DNA of 57,932 nt from SVFI01 sp045588655 (GCA_045588655.1 JAZNEP010000060.1:1-57932); one strand, 5' to 3'; positions 15,078-22,926 are shown, numbered from the stretch's first letter. Numbers and translations are program-made. The notes: a model not told the origin generated them from the letters alone.

Positions 15078-15751
15078 GATATTGTAAGCAATGTAAAGTG
15101 AATATTGCAGATCAGACAGACATCTGTCCGCTTTGCCATAGCGTAGTCGAGAACAGGACGGATAACGTGCAGGAAGAAGAAATGAATTATCCTATGGTAA
15201 ATATACGCCGGAAAGGATACAAAACAGTACTTCGTATTTGTGCGTTTGTTTGCCTTGTAGCGGTTATCATACTCGCGATAATAAACTACGTGACATACAA
15301 TGGATTAATGTGGTCCATCATTTGTGATGCAGGTATTTTATATCTTTTGTTGACGCTGCGATTTACGTTGTTCAATCCGCAGGAAGGACATCCGATGAAA
15401 ATCTTGATGCATGTCATTGCAATTATGATTCTTACGGTGCTGATTGATGTGACCATCGGTTTTCAAGGATGGTCAATCATTTATGCGATACCGACCATAC
15501 TTTTGGTTGCAGATACACTCATCATTATATTAATGATTGTAAATCTCAAAAATTGGCAAAATTATATATTGTTGCAGATTGGGGTGACCGTACTTTCTGC
15601 GATACTCGGAATTGGTGTGCTGGTATTTCGGCTTGATAATACACTACTGACATGGTGCGCGATCGGTGTATCTGCGATTCTGTTTTTGGGAATTGTATGC
15701 GTCGGAGACTCTCGGGCAATCAATGAGATAAAGAGAAGATTTCATGTATAA
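15074..15751 (+). CDS. Zinc-ribbon integral membrane protein (DUF6320-like)
   Basis: A 225-residue protein that opens with a four-cysteine zinc ribbon (YCKQCKVNIADQTDICPLC, residues 3-21), followed by a short linker and about six hydrophobic segments (from residue about 48 to 215) and a basic tail. The Lachnospiraceae family called DUF6320 has this layout, but no activity is known. The start overlaps the acyltransferase stop (ATGA), which implies coupled synthesis and probably a shared task at the membrane. Confidence 0.75.
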   Translation: MRYCKQCKVNIADQTDICPLCHSVVENRTDNVQEEEMNYPMVNIRRKGYKTVLRICAFVCLVAVIILAIINYVTYNGLMWSIICDAGILYLLLTLRFTLFNPQEGHPMKILMHVIAIMILTVLIDVTIGFQGWSIIYAIPTILLVADTLIIILMIVNLKNWQNYILLQIGVTVLSAILGIGVLVFRLDNTLLTWCAIGVSAILFLGIVCVGDSRAINEIKRRFHV

Positions 15752-15792
15752 GTAAAGATTGTATGTATAAATTGATATTTCATATATAAATA

Positions 15793-15818
15793 GAGGCTGG
15801 CATATTATTGCCAGCCTC
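15793..15818. terminator. Perfect inverted repeat between convergent genes
   Basis: GAGGCTGGCA (15793-15802) and TGCCAGCCTC (15809-15818) form a 10-bp stem that overlaps the last codons of the minus-strand SDR. A clean T run is missing on both sides (the minus-strand side is U-rich), so bidirectional termination is possible but not certain. Confidence 0.5.
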
Positions 15819-16524
15819 CGTCTATTGTAAGGATTTGTCCGGTTAAATACTCCGGAGAGTCGATGAGCTGAGAAGTAAGCCTGGCCACTTCTGTAGCAGT
15901 TCCGATGCGGTCAGCAGGGATTTCGGCTCTTAAAAGATCCATTTCCTCTGCTGAGAAGCACTTGTTCATATCTGTGTCAATCACACCACAGGCAATGGCG
16001 TTTACTTGAATATTGCTCGGAGCCAATTCTTTGGCAAGAGCTTTTGTAAAACTGTTGAGTCCGCCCTTGGATGCAGAGTACGCAACTTCCATGGATGCTC
16101 CCACGCCCCCCCAGACCGAAGAAATATTTATAATTCTTCCGGCTTGTTCTTTCAGCATAAGCGGAATGGCCAGCTTACAGGTGTAAAAGGCAGAAGAAAG
16201 GTTCGTGGAAATAATATGATTCCAGTCACCAATATCCATATCCGATAATAGACCAATATAAGAAATTCCTGCATTGTTAATGAGAACATCAAGTTGCTGA
16301 ATGGAAGAAAAACAGCTTTGTACAAATGTATAATCACCAATGTCTCCGATAAAGCAGGTGCAGGAAATGTTATATTGTTTGCTGAGAGAGTCGGCGAGCT
16401 GGCGGAGCCTGCTTTCTGAGTTTTTGCAGGATAAATACAGATGATACCCCTTACCGGCGAGCTCTGTAGCGATAGCTGCACCGATGCCTCTGGAGGCTCC
16501 GGTAATAAATGCATATTTTGGCAT
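15805..16524 (-). CDS. Short-chain dehydrogenase/reductase (FabG/YmfI-like)
   Basis: A 239-residue classical SDR with the NAD(P) motif TGASRGIG, NNAG, and the catalytic Ser ... YSASK (Tyr-x-x-x-Lys), ending in LTGQILTIDGGWQ. It could be a 3-oxoacyl-ACP reductase or the EF-P 5-aminopentanone reductase YmfI, both of which look alike; the single-gene context does not decide. ATG 16524 has AAAAGGAG at the right distance, better than the upstream GTG at 16548. It is convergent with the membrane protein gene. Confidence 0.88.
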   Translation of the reverse strand: MPKYAFITGASRGIGAAIATELAGKGYHLYLSCKNSESRLRQLADSLSKQYNISCTCFIGDIGDYTFVQSCFSSIQQLDVLINNAGISYIGLLSDMDIGDWNHIISTNLSSAFYTCKLAIPLMLKEQAGRIINISSVWGGVGASMEVAYSASKGGLNSFTKALAKELAPSNIQVNAIACGVIDTDMNKCFSAEEMDLLRAEIPADRIGTATEVARLTSQLIDSPEYLTGQILTIDGGWQ

Positions 16525-16673
16525 AGATAGAACTCCTTTTAATGTCACAGTTTCTTTTGTACCATTCTACTACAGGGAAAGGGGAAGGGGAAGCTGTTTT
16601 TTCTATAAGAAATGTATAGATTTACATTTATTGGGAAGAATAGAGCATATAAAAATAATGAGAGGTGATAAGT

Positions 16674-17135
16674 ATGACAAATTTAAATGAAAAAGAAATG
16701 ACAACCATCAAAGATCTGCAGACACAGGAAAAGAGTTGTATTGAAAAGTATAAAAGATATGGGCAGCAGGCAAAGGACCCGGTACTCAAAGACTTATTTC
16801 AGCAGCTCCAGCAGAAGGAACAGCAGCACGCAGATACACTGGAAAGAGTGCTCAAAGGTGAAGTGATAGAGAGTGACTGCAATGATTCGGACGGAAAGAA
16901 TTATCAGCCGAAAGCAACCTACACCACTATGAGCTCGCCGGAGGATAAAGCAAATGACTGTTTCCTTGCAACGGATTGCATTGGAACAGAAAAGCTGGTA
17001 TCGAGTGAATATAATACAAACGTATTTAACTTTGGGGAAGCATGGCTTCGAAAACTGTTGGCGGATATTCAGATTGAAGAACAAAACCATGCAGAAATGT
17101 TATATAAATATAAAACAGTCAATCAAATGGCATAA
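16674..17135 (+). CDS. CotF-like spore-coat/ferritin-fold protein
   Basis: A 153-residue mostly helical protein. It has two helical halves: EKEMTTIKDLQTQEKSCIEKY, followed by LQQKEQQHADTLERVL; and ASPEDKANDCF-type region, followed by IQIEEQNHAEMLYKY. The repeated E...EQxHA pattern (QQHAD, QNHAE) recalls ferritin-like and CotF coat proteins. This suggests a spore former or a relict of sporulation genes. SD AGAGGTGA is 5 bases before ATG 16674; the GTG at 16665 is part of the SD. Confidence 0.72.
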   Translation: MTNLNEKEMTTIKDLQTQEKSCIEKYKRYGQQAKDPVLKDLFQQLQQKEQQHADTLERVLKGEVIESDCNDSDGKNYQPKATYTTMSSPEDKANDCFLATDCIGTEKLVSSEYNTNVFNFGEAWLRKLLADIQIEEQNHAEMLYKYKTVNQMA

Positions 17136-17191
17136 AACAAATGACATAAAATAAATGGCATAGAAAATCGCACCATAAAATATAGAACAGG

Positions 17192-17258
17192 TATAGCACA
17201 TGCTTTCTTTTTTGTTTTCTTATTCTATTAAAACATAAAAGCATGTGCTATAATTTTT
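17192..17258 (+). terminator. 15-bp perfect inverted repeat with long loop and T tract
   Basis: TATAGCACATGCTTT (17192-17206) pairs perfectly with AAAGCATGTGCTATA (17238-17252) across a 31-base loop, followed by ATTTTT. It probably ends the CotF-like transcript. The distal arm also contains TATAAT (17249-17254), which could be the -10 of trxB, 40 bases from its start codon. Confidence 0.6.
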
Positions 17259-17288
17259 AAAAACGGACAGTGAAAAGGAGTAATATAT

Positions 17289-18209
17289 ATGAGCCAGTGG
17301 ATGGATGTGGTGATTATCGGTTCAGGGCCGGCAGGAATGGCGGCAGCGATTTATGCAAAAAGAGCCGGATTATCGGTAAAAATATTAGAAAAAACAGGAA
17401 TAAGCGGAGGACAGGTATTATCTACATATGAGGTGGATAACTATCCGGGACTTCCTATGATAAACGGATTTGATTTAAGTGAAAAATTTCGCACGCACGC
17501 AGAGCACCTGGGTGTGGAGATGATGACAGCAGAGGTAGAGCGAATAGAAGAGCGTGGACAAGATAAAATTCTTGTAACAGGCGATGGAGAGATTGTGGCA
17601 AGAACGATTGTGATTGCAACGGGTGCCAAGCATGCAAAACTCAACATACCAGGAGAGGAAGAGCTGACAGGTATGGGGGTTTCTTACTGTGCGACGTGTG
17701 ACGGCGCATTTTTTAGAGGCAAAGTTGTAGCGGTAGTCGGTGGAGGCGATGTCGCAGTCGAAGACGCCATATTTTTGGCAAGAACCTGCGAAAAAGTGTA
17801 TCTGATTCATAGAAGAGATGAACTTCGTGCAGCTAAGATTCTGCAACATGCGATGCTAAAGTTGCCGAACGTAGAAGTAATCTGGGACAGTGAAGTAAAA
17901 GAAATCCATGGAGAAGATCAGGTTGAAGAGCTTCTGATATACAATAAGAAGACACAGGAAAATACACTTCTTCCGGTTACAGGTGTGTTTATTGCGGTCG
18001 GAATTATACCAAACACAGAATTTGTATCAGGTGTGGTGGAGATGGATGAAAAAGGATATATCGTAGCGGATGAAACGTGTCGGACATCCGTACAGGGAAT
18101 CTATGCAGCAGGCGATGTAAGAACGAAACCGCTTCGCCAGATTATTACAGCTGCAGCAGACGGAGCAAACGCTGTAACATCTTTGGAACAATATATGATG
18201 ACTTTTTAG
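17289..18209 (+). CDS. trxB: Thioredoxin-disulfide reductase
   Basis: An FAD enzyme that reduces thioredoxin with NADPH. The 306-residue length is normal for the low-molecular-weight type. Seen: FAD motif IIGSGPAGMAAAIYAKRAG, the redox-active CATC in YCATCDGAFF, the NADPH motif VVGGGDVAVEDA, and the C-terminal FAD-binding GIYAAGDVRTKPLRQ. SD AAAAGGAG is before ATG 17289. It is followed by the promoter of the NlpC/P60 gene, so it is probably a single-gene unit. A flavodoxin/ferredoxin-dependent variant cannot be excluded. Confidence 0.95.
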   Translation: MSQWMDVVIIGSGPAGMAAAIYAKRAGLSVKILEKTGISGGQVLSTYEVDNYPGLPMINGFDLSEKFRTHAEHLGVEMMTAEVERIEERGQDKILVTGDGEIVARTIVIATGAKHAKLNIPGEEELTGMGVSYCATCDGAFFRGKVVAVVGGGDVAVEDAIFLARTCEKVYLIHRRDELRAAKILQHAMLKLPNVEVIWDSEVKEIHGEDQVEELLIYNKKTQENTLLPVTGVFIAVGIIPNTEFVSGVVEMDEKGYIVADETCRTSVQGIYAAGDVRTKPLRQIITAAADGANAVTSLEQYMMTF

Positions 18210-18272
18210 TATAAATTGCATAAAATGGTCGCAATTTCCAGTTGATTTTTGACATTTTATTGCTCATACCGG

Positions 18273-18301
18273 TTGACAAAGCCATTCCGGAGTGATATAT
18301 T
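18273..18301 (+). promoter_or_regulatory. Strong SigA promoter of the NlpC/P60 hydrolase gene
   Basis: TTGACA (18273-18278), a 17-base spacer and TATATT (18296-18301). Confidence 0.82.
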
Positions 18302-18328
18302 TGTTAACAGATGTAACATTTTTGTAAC
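18302..18328 (+). promoter_or_regulatory. Candidate WalR (YycF) binding box
   Basis: TGTAAC (18312-18317), five bases, TGTAAC (18323-18328): a perfect match to the WalR consensus TGTWAH-N5-TGTWAH. A third half site, TGTTAA, lies at 18302-18307. The box sits just downstream of the -10 of a cell-wall endopeptidase gene, the class of gene that WalRK controls in Bacillus. Its place after the -10 would fit repression, or activation of another promoter. Confidence 0.5.
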
Positions 18329-18367
18329 AAATATAGAAGGTGCTCAATCACAAATTGGGAGGCAAAT

Positions 18368-19594
18368 ATGCTAAAAAGAATGATGAAGCTTGCAGCATGC
18401 GGGATTATGGCAGCTGTGATGATTTCAAATATAACGGTACCGGCTCAGGCGGGAAGCTTATCAAGCTTACTTCCATCTGCGGGAGCAGGTACGACACTTA
18501 ATAAGTCTGTAGAGATTACTCCGGTAGCGGAAAATGCAGAGGAGGATGTACAGCTGACAGCAGGTGCAGAAGCGGTTGCGACAGCACAGACACAGGATGC
18601 GCAGAGTGATACGACAGTGGTAGATGCAAGTGAGATTCTTGCAGATACTGAGATGGCAAAGGAAGAGCAGGAATACGCAAATCTCGTAATTGCCAAATGT
18701 AACGATTATGTAAATGTCAGAAAAGAGCCAAGCGAAGAAGCAGAAATTCTTGGTAAATTGTACGATAAATCAGTTGGAGATTTTGTATCGGAAGCAGATG
18801 GTGGATGGTATGAAATCACATCCGGAAGTGTAACCGGATTTGTAAAAGCAGAATACGTGGTAACAGGTGAAGAGGCAATTGAGCTTGCAAAAGAAGTTCG
18901 TAAGAGAATTGCAACAGTAACCACGACTACATTATTTGTAAGAGAAGAAGCTACGACAGAGTCGCGTACCATCGGAATGGTTCCGATTGAGGATGATCTC
19001 ACCGTGCTTGAAGAAGAAGGTCTTGATGGCTGGGTAAAAGTGTCTGTAGAAGAAGGTGAAGGATTTGTTTCAACAGATTACGTTACATTATCTACAGAGT
19101 TTGTAAAAGCAGAATCGAAAGAAGAAGAGGAAGCAAGACTTGCCAAAGAAGAGGCAGCCAGAAAAGCAGCAAATGCAGCAGCAAGCAAGAATAAATCGCA
19201 GATGGCAGCGTCTTCAGAAGCAGATGCACCGGCAGCTTCCGGTGGCGGCGGAATGGGATCTTCCGTAGCAAACTTTGCTCTTCGTTTTGTGGGTAACCCA
19301 TATGTATATGGAGGTTCCAGTTTAACAAACGGAACAGACTGTTCCGGATTTGTTATGAGTGTATATGCGAATTTCGGTGTGAGCCTTCCTCATTCATCCG
19401 GTGCACAGAGAGGTTGCGGATATGATGTAGGCGGACTTGGAAACGCACAGCCGGGTGATATTGTTTGTTACTCAGGCCATGTAGGTATCTATATTGGTGG
19501 AGGTCAGATTGTACATGCTTCCACACCTGCTACAGGTATTAAGGTATCAAATGCTAATTACAGACAGATATTATCTGTAAGAAGAATTTTCTAA
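18368..19594 (+). CDS. Secreted SH3b-NlpC/P60 peptidoglycan endopeptidase
   Basis: A 408-residue secreted cell-wall hydrolase. A signal peptide covers about residues 1-28 (LAACGIMAAVMISNITVPAQA). Two bacterial SH3 domains follow (about 112-165, with NDYVNVRKEPSEEAEIL; and about 185-235, with TTLFVREEATTESRTIG), then an Ala/Lys/Glu-rich helical linker, then the NlpC/P60 domain (about 295-408) with the catalytic Cys in GTDCSGFVM and His in GHVGIYIGGGQIVHAS. Such enzymes cut the D-Glu-diamino acid bond of stem peptides. The upstream region has a strong promoter and a WalR-like box, and a terminator follows, so it is transcribed alone. Confidence 0.93.
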   Translation: MLKRMMKLAACGIMAAVMISNITVPAQAGSLSSLLPSAGAGTTLNKSVEITPVAENAEEDVQLTAGAEAVATAQTQDAQSDTTVVDASEILADTEMAKEEQEYANLVIAKCNDYVNVRKEPSEEAEILGKLYDKSVGDFVSEADGGWYEITSGSVTGFVKAEYVVTGEEAIELAKEVRKRIATVTTTTLFVREEATTESRTIGMVPIEDDLTVLEEEGLDGWVKVSVEEGEGFVSTDYVTLSTEFVKAESKEEEEARLAKEEAARKAANAAASKNKSQMAASSEADAPAASGGGGMGSSVANFALRFVGNPYVYGGSSLTNGTDCSGFVMSVYANFGVSLPHSSGAQRGCGYDVGGLGNAQPGDIVCYSGHVGIYIGGGQIVHASTPATGIKVSNANYRQILSVRRIF

Positions 19595-19617
19595 AAACCA
19601 AATTAGAGAGAAAGACA

Positions 19618-19657
19618 GATCATGGGATAATCGTCAGACTATTCCATGATCTTTTTT
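19618..19657 (+). terminator. Rho-independent terminator of the NlpC/P60 gene
   Basis: GATCATGG...ATCATGGAATAG-type stem: GATCATGG at 19618-19625 pairs with CCATGATC at 19644-19651, extended by inner pairs, and is followed by six T. Confidence 0.9.
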
Positions 19658-19781
19658 ATGAAAAAAAGAATAGAAAAGAAAGTGGTGGAAATCAGATGTT
19701 TCGACATATTTATACAAAATGCACAAAGGTTACAGAATGCAAGTAGAAATATGTCAAAAAAGAAAAAGATGTAATAAAAAG

Positions 19782-19916
19782 TTATCCACATAAAAAAACA
19801 CGTATTTATGGGAAAAGCATACTTATAAACTAAGTTATACACATTATCCACATAAAAGATGGGTAAAAAATAATAAGATTTTATGGTAACTTTTAGAACA
19901 TCTGTTTTGTGGATTA
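19782..19916. promoter_or_regulatory. Cluster of DnaA boxes in an AT-rich intergenic region
   Basis: TTATCCACA at 19782-19790, TTATACACA at 19835-19843 and TTATCCACA at 19844-19852 (the last two abut head to tail) all match TTATNCACA perfectly. A reverse box with one mismatch (TAATCCACA) lies at 19908-19916. The 410-base region around them is strongly AT-rich, with a TAATAA stretch at about 19871 after the tandem boxes. No dnaA or dnaN gene is next to it; the next gene is hpf. It may titrate DnaA, regulate hpf, or help initiate replication; only the boxes are seen. Confidence 0.55.
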
Positions 19917-20003
19917 TCATAAAAATCCAGAAAATGACAAAAAACGACAAAAAAATACTTGACTTTTTTCTTGTTCAAAAATAGCAGACAATTCCAATAA
20001 ATA

Positions 20004-20033
20004 TTGCAAATATACATGCAATTATGCTATAAT
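20004..20033 (+). promoter_or_regulatory. SigA-type promoter of hpf
   Basis: TTGCAA (20004-20009), an 18-base spacer and TATAAT (20028-20033), 36 bases before the hpf start codon. Confidence 0.72.
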
Positions 20034-20069
20034 TATCGCATAATAATAAGACAGAAAGGACTGAGGCAT

Positions 20070-20597
20070 ATGAAATATATTATTATTGGCAAAAACATTG
20101 ATGTAACGCCTGGATTAAGATCAGCAGTCGAAGACAAAATTGGTAAATTGGAGAAATACTTCACTCCGGAGACAGAAGTACACGTAACACTCAGCGTGGA
20201 GAAGGACAGACAGAAAATAGAAGTGACGATTCCTGTAAAAGGAAATATTATCCGTTCCGAGCAGGTAAGTAACGATATGTATGTATCCATTGACCTGGTA
20301 GAAGAGATTATTGAAAGACAGTTAAAAAAATATAAAAACAAACTGGTAGACAAGCACCAGTCAAATAACTTCTTCAAACAGGAGTACATTGAAAAAGAGT
20401 TTACAGATGAAGATGAGGTACAGATTATTCGTACCAAAAAATTTGATATTAAACCGATGTATCCGGAAGATGCATGTGTGCAGATGGAGCTTCTCGGACA
20501 CAATTTCTTTGTATTCTGCAATGCAGAAACCGATCAGGTAAATGTAGTGTACAAGAGAAAGGGCGGTACATACGGATTAATTGAACCGGAAAATTAA
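20070..20597 (+). CDS. hpf: Ribosome hibernation promoting factor, long form
   Basis: A 175-residue long HPF that blocks idle ribosomes and joins them into 100S dimers. The N-terminal S30AE domain (MKYIIIGKNIDVTPGLRSAVEDKI ... YVSIDLVEEIIERQLKKYKNKL; about 1-100) is followed by a linker and the C-terminal dimerisation domain (VQIIRTKKFDIKPMYPEDACVQMELLGH ... VVYKRKGGTYGLIEPE). ATG 20070 is preceded by AGAAAGGA; the longer open frame upstream runs through the promoter and is not coding. Own promoter and terminator; a DnaA-box cluster lies upstream. Confidence 0.95.
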   Translation: MKYIIIGKNIDVTPGLRSAVEDKIGKLEKYFTPETEVHVTLSVEKDRQKIEVTIPVKGNIIRSEQVSNDMYVSIDLVEEIIERQLKKYKNKLVDKHQSNNFFKQEYIEKEFTDEDEVQIIRTKKFDIKPMYPEDACVQMELLGHNFFVFCNAETDQVNVVYKRKGGTYGLIEPEN

Positions 20598-20664
20598 GAT
20601 TGACCATATAGCGACGATAAAAGCGGTTGATTAAGATAGATATATTGTAAAAAAAGAAAAAAGG

Positions 20665-20699
20665 AAAAGATAGCGAGCTACGGTTTCGCTATCTTTTTT
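20665..20699 (+). terminator. Rho-independent terminator of hpf
   Basis: AAAAGATAGCGA pairs with TCGCTATCTTTT (12 bp, 9-base loop) and is followed by a T run. Confidence 0.92.
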
Positions 20700-20783
20700 G
20701 CATTTTTTGTTTAGATTTTATTTGTGTACTTTATTTGTATTTTATTTAGTACAATTTTCATGGTTTCCACTCCCCAAAAAGGA

Positions 20784-20812
20784 TTGCAAATAGAGTGCCC
20801 CTATGTTAAAAT
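20784..20812 (+). promoter_or_regulatory. Promoter of the butyrate operon
   Basis: TTGCAA (20784-20789), a 17-base spacer and TAAAAT (20807-20812). The leader to the thl start is about 83 bases. Confidence 0.8.
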
Positions 20813-20820
20813 AGAAACAG
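20803..20820 (+). promoter_or_regulatory. Rex-like operator over the -10 of the butyrate operon
   Basis: The 18 bases fit the Rex consensus TTGTTAA-N4-TTAACAA at 10 of 14 fixed positions (left half ATGTTAA, right half GAAACAG). They cover the -10. Rex is the NADH/NAD-sensing repressor of butyrate genes in clostridia. The right half is weak, so this is only a candidate. Confidence 0.35.
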
Positions 20821-20821
20821 C

Positions 20822-20858
20822 GGGCAATGACAAAAAAATAACAATCATTGCTAAGCCC
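20822..20858 (+). promoter_or_regulatory. 5' leader stem-loop of the butyrate mRNA
   Basis: GCAATGA (20824-20830) pairs with TCATTGC (20845-20851), and the outer GG/CC can extend it past a TAA bulge. It lies within the first few bases of the transcript, where a stem can protect mRNA from 5'-end decay. Confidence 0.5.
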
Positions 20859-20901
20859 TTAAAACACAGGGGTTTGAAATAATTCAATGGAGGAAGAAGA
20901 A

Positions 20902-22083
20902 ATGGCAAAAAAGGTAGTTTTAGCAGGTGCTTGCCGTACAGCAATCGGTACTATGGGTGGTGCGCTTAGCACAACACCGGCTGCAGATCTCGGTGCAATC
21001 GTAATCAAGGAAGCTTTAAACAGAGCAGGAGTAGCTCCAGAGGCTGTAGATCAGGTTTACATGGGATGTGTAATTCAGGCCGGATTAGGACAGAACGTAG
21101 CTCGTCAGGCTAGTATTAAGGCTGGTTTACCGGTTGAAGTTCCGGCTGTAACAGTGAACGTTGTTTGCGGTTCAGGATTAAACTGTGTAAACATGGCAGC
21201 TCAGATGATTCAGGCAGGCGATGCTGATATCGTTGTAGCAGGTGGTATGGAAAACATGTCTATGGCTCCATATGCTATGATGCAGGGCCGTTATGGATAT
21301 AGAATGGGTAACAATAAATTAGTAGATACAATGGTAAATGATGCATTATGGGATGCATTCAATGATTACCACATGATTAAAACAGCAGATAACATCTGCG
21401 AAGAGTGGGGACTTACACGTGAAGAACTTGATGAGTTCGCACTTAAGAGCCAGCAGAAAGCTGCTGCAGCTCAGGAAGCAGGCGCTTTTGATAAAGAAAT
21501 CGTTCCTGTAGAAGTTAAGAAGAGAAAAGAAGTAGTTGTTGTAAATAAAGACGAAGGACCAAGACCTGGAACTACCATGGAGGCACTTGCAAAACTTCGT
21601 CCAATCAATCCGGATGGATTTGTAACAGCTGGTAACGCTTCAGGTATCAATGACGGAGCAGCTGCTATCGTTGTTATGAGCGAAGAAAAAGCAAAAGAAC
21701 TTGGTGTTAAACCGATGGCTACTTTCGTAGCAGGCGGACTTGCAGGATGCAGACCGGAAGTTATGGGTATCGGACCTGTTCCGGCTACGCAGAAAGTTCT
21801 TGCAAAAGCTGGTCTTAAGATTGAAGATCTTGACATCATCGAAGCAAACGAAGCATTCGCAGCACAGTCTGTAGCAGTTGGAAAAGATCTTGGAATCGAT
21901 GTTGACAAACAGTTAAATCCAAATGGTGGTGCAATCGCATTAGGACATCCGGTTGGAGCATCAGGATGTCGTATCCTTGTTACACTTCTTCATGAGATGG
22001 AAGCGAAAGATGCAAAGAAAGGTCTTGCAACACTTTGTATCGGTGGCGGTATGGGATGCGCTACAATCGTTGAAAGAGATTAA
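20902..22083 (+). CDS. thl: Acetyl-CoA C-acetyltransferase (thiolase)
   Basis: Condenses two acetyl-CoA to acetoacetyl-CoA, the first step of butyrate formation. The 393-residue protein has the acylated Cys in VNVVCGSGLNCVNMAA (about residue 88), the NEAFA motif, GGAIALGHPVGASGCRI with the His, and the C-terminal CIGGGMGCA Cys. ATG 20902 is chosen: GGAGG lies 8 bases upstream, whereas the in-frame ATG 20887 would itself overlap that SD. First gene of thl-crt-hbd-bcd-etfB-etfA. Codon use is strongly biased to highly expressed codons. Confidence 0.97.
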   Translation: MAKKVVLAGACRTAIGTMGGALSTTPAADLGAIVIKEALNRAGVAPEAVDQVYMGCVIQAGLGQNVARQASIKAGLPVEVPAVTVNVVCGSGLNCVNMAAQMIQAGDADIVVAGGMENMSMAPYAMMQGRYGYRMGNNKLVDTMVNDALWDAFNDYHMIKTADNICEEWGLTREELDEFALKSQQKAAAAQEAGAFDKEIVPVEVKKRKEVVVVNKDEGPRPGTTMEALAKLRPINPDGFVTAGNASGINDGAAAIVVMSEEKAKELGVKPMATFVAGGLAGCRPEVMGIGPVPATQKVLAKAGLKIEDLDIIEANEAFAAQSVAVGKDLGIDVDKQLNPNGGAIALGHPVGASGCRILVTLLHEMEAKDAKKGLATLCIGGGMGCATIVERD

Positions 22084-22101
22084 TTTAAAGGAGAGATAAA
22101 C

Positions 22102-22887
22102 ATGGAATTCATTTTATATGAAGTAAATGGTGCGGTTGGTACAATTACCATTAACCGTGAAAAAGCTTTGAATGCACTTAACTCTACAGTTCTTGATGAA
22201 CTGAATCAGACACTTGATGCGGTGGATCTTGATACCGTAAGATGCCTTATCCTTACAGGTGCAGGCGCAAAATCTTTTGTAGCAGGCGCAGATATCGGCG
22301 AAATGAGCACGCTTACAAAAGCAGAAGGAGAAGCGTTCGGTAAAAAAGGAAACGATGTATTCCGTAAAATCGAAACATTCCCAATTCCTGTTATCGCAGC
22401 AATCAACGGATTTGCTCTTGGTGGCGGATGTGAAATTGCTATGAGCTGTGACATCAGAATCTGTTCTGATAACGCTGTATTCGGACAGCCTGAAGTAGGT
22501 CTTGGAATCACACCTGGTTTTGGTGGAACACAGAGACTTGCAAGACTGGTTGGACCTGGAATGGCAAAACAGATGATTTATACAGCACGTAATATCAAGG
22601 CAGATGAAGCATACAGAATCGGTCTTGTAAACGCTGTTTATACGCAGGAAGAACTGATGGGCGCTGCTCAGAAAATGGCAGCTGGCATTGCTAAAAATGC
22701 TCCAATTGCTGTTCGTAACTGCAAGAAAGCAATCAACGATGGCTTAGATGCTACAATGGATGATGCACTTGTAATCGAAGAGAAACTGTTCGGAGACTGT
22801 TTCGAAACAGAAGATCAGAGATACGGTATGGCATTCTTCCTTGACAAAAACAAAGAAAAAGTGAAAGAGCCATTCAAAAACTGCTAA
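22102..22887 (+). CDS. crt: Crotonase (3-hydroxybutyryl-CoA dehydratase)
   Basis: Dehydrates 3-hydroxybutyryl-CoA to crotonyl-CoA. The 261-residue enoyl-CoA hydratase has the oxyanion-hole segments SFVAGADIGEM and AINGFALGGGCEIAMSCD, the catalytic glutamates in GQPEVGLGITPGFGGTQRL, and the CoA-binding C-terminal helix. SD AAAGGAGAG is close to the ATG. The stop is followed by a GC-rich stem-loop without a T run before hbd. Confidence 0.96.
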   Translation: MEFILYEVNGAVGTITINREKALNALNSTVLDELNQTLDAVDLDTVRCLILTGAGAKSFVAGADIGEMSTLTKAEGEAFGKKGNDVFRKIETFPIPVIAAINGFALGGGCEIAMSCDIRICSDNAVFGQPEVGLGITPGFGGTQRLARLVGPGMAKQMIYTARNIKADEAYRIGLVNAVYTQEELMGAAQKMAAGIAKNAPIAVRNCKKAINDGLDATMDDALVIEEKLFGDCFETEDQRYGMAFFLDKNKEKVKEPFKNC

Positions 22888-22926
22888 TACAGAAATCGAA
22901 GCAGGATATACATAAATGGAAACAAA

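Noticed and set aside
15793..15818. Certain bidirectional terminator
   Set aside because: The stem is perfect, but there is no proper T run on the plus strand; listed only at moderate confidence.
19740..20069. Chromosomal origin of replication
   Set aside because: DnaA boxes and AT-rich DNA are present, but dnaA, dnaN, rpmH or gidA-type neighbours are absent; only the box cluster is reported.
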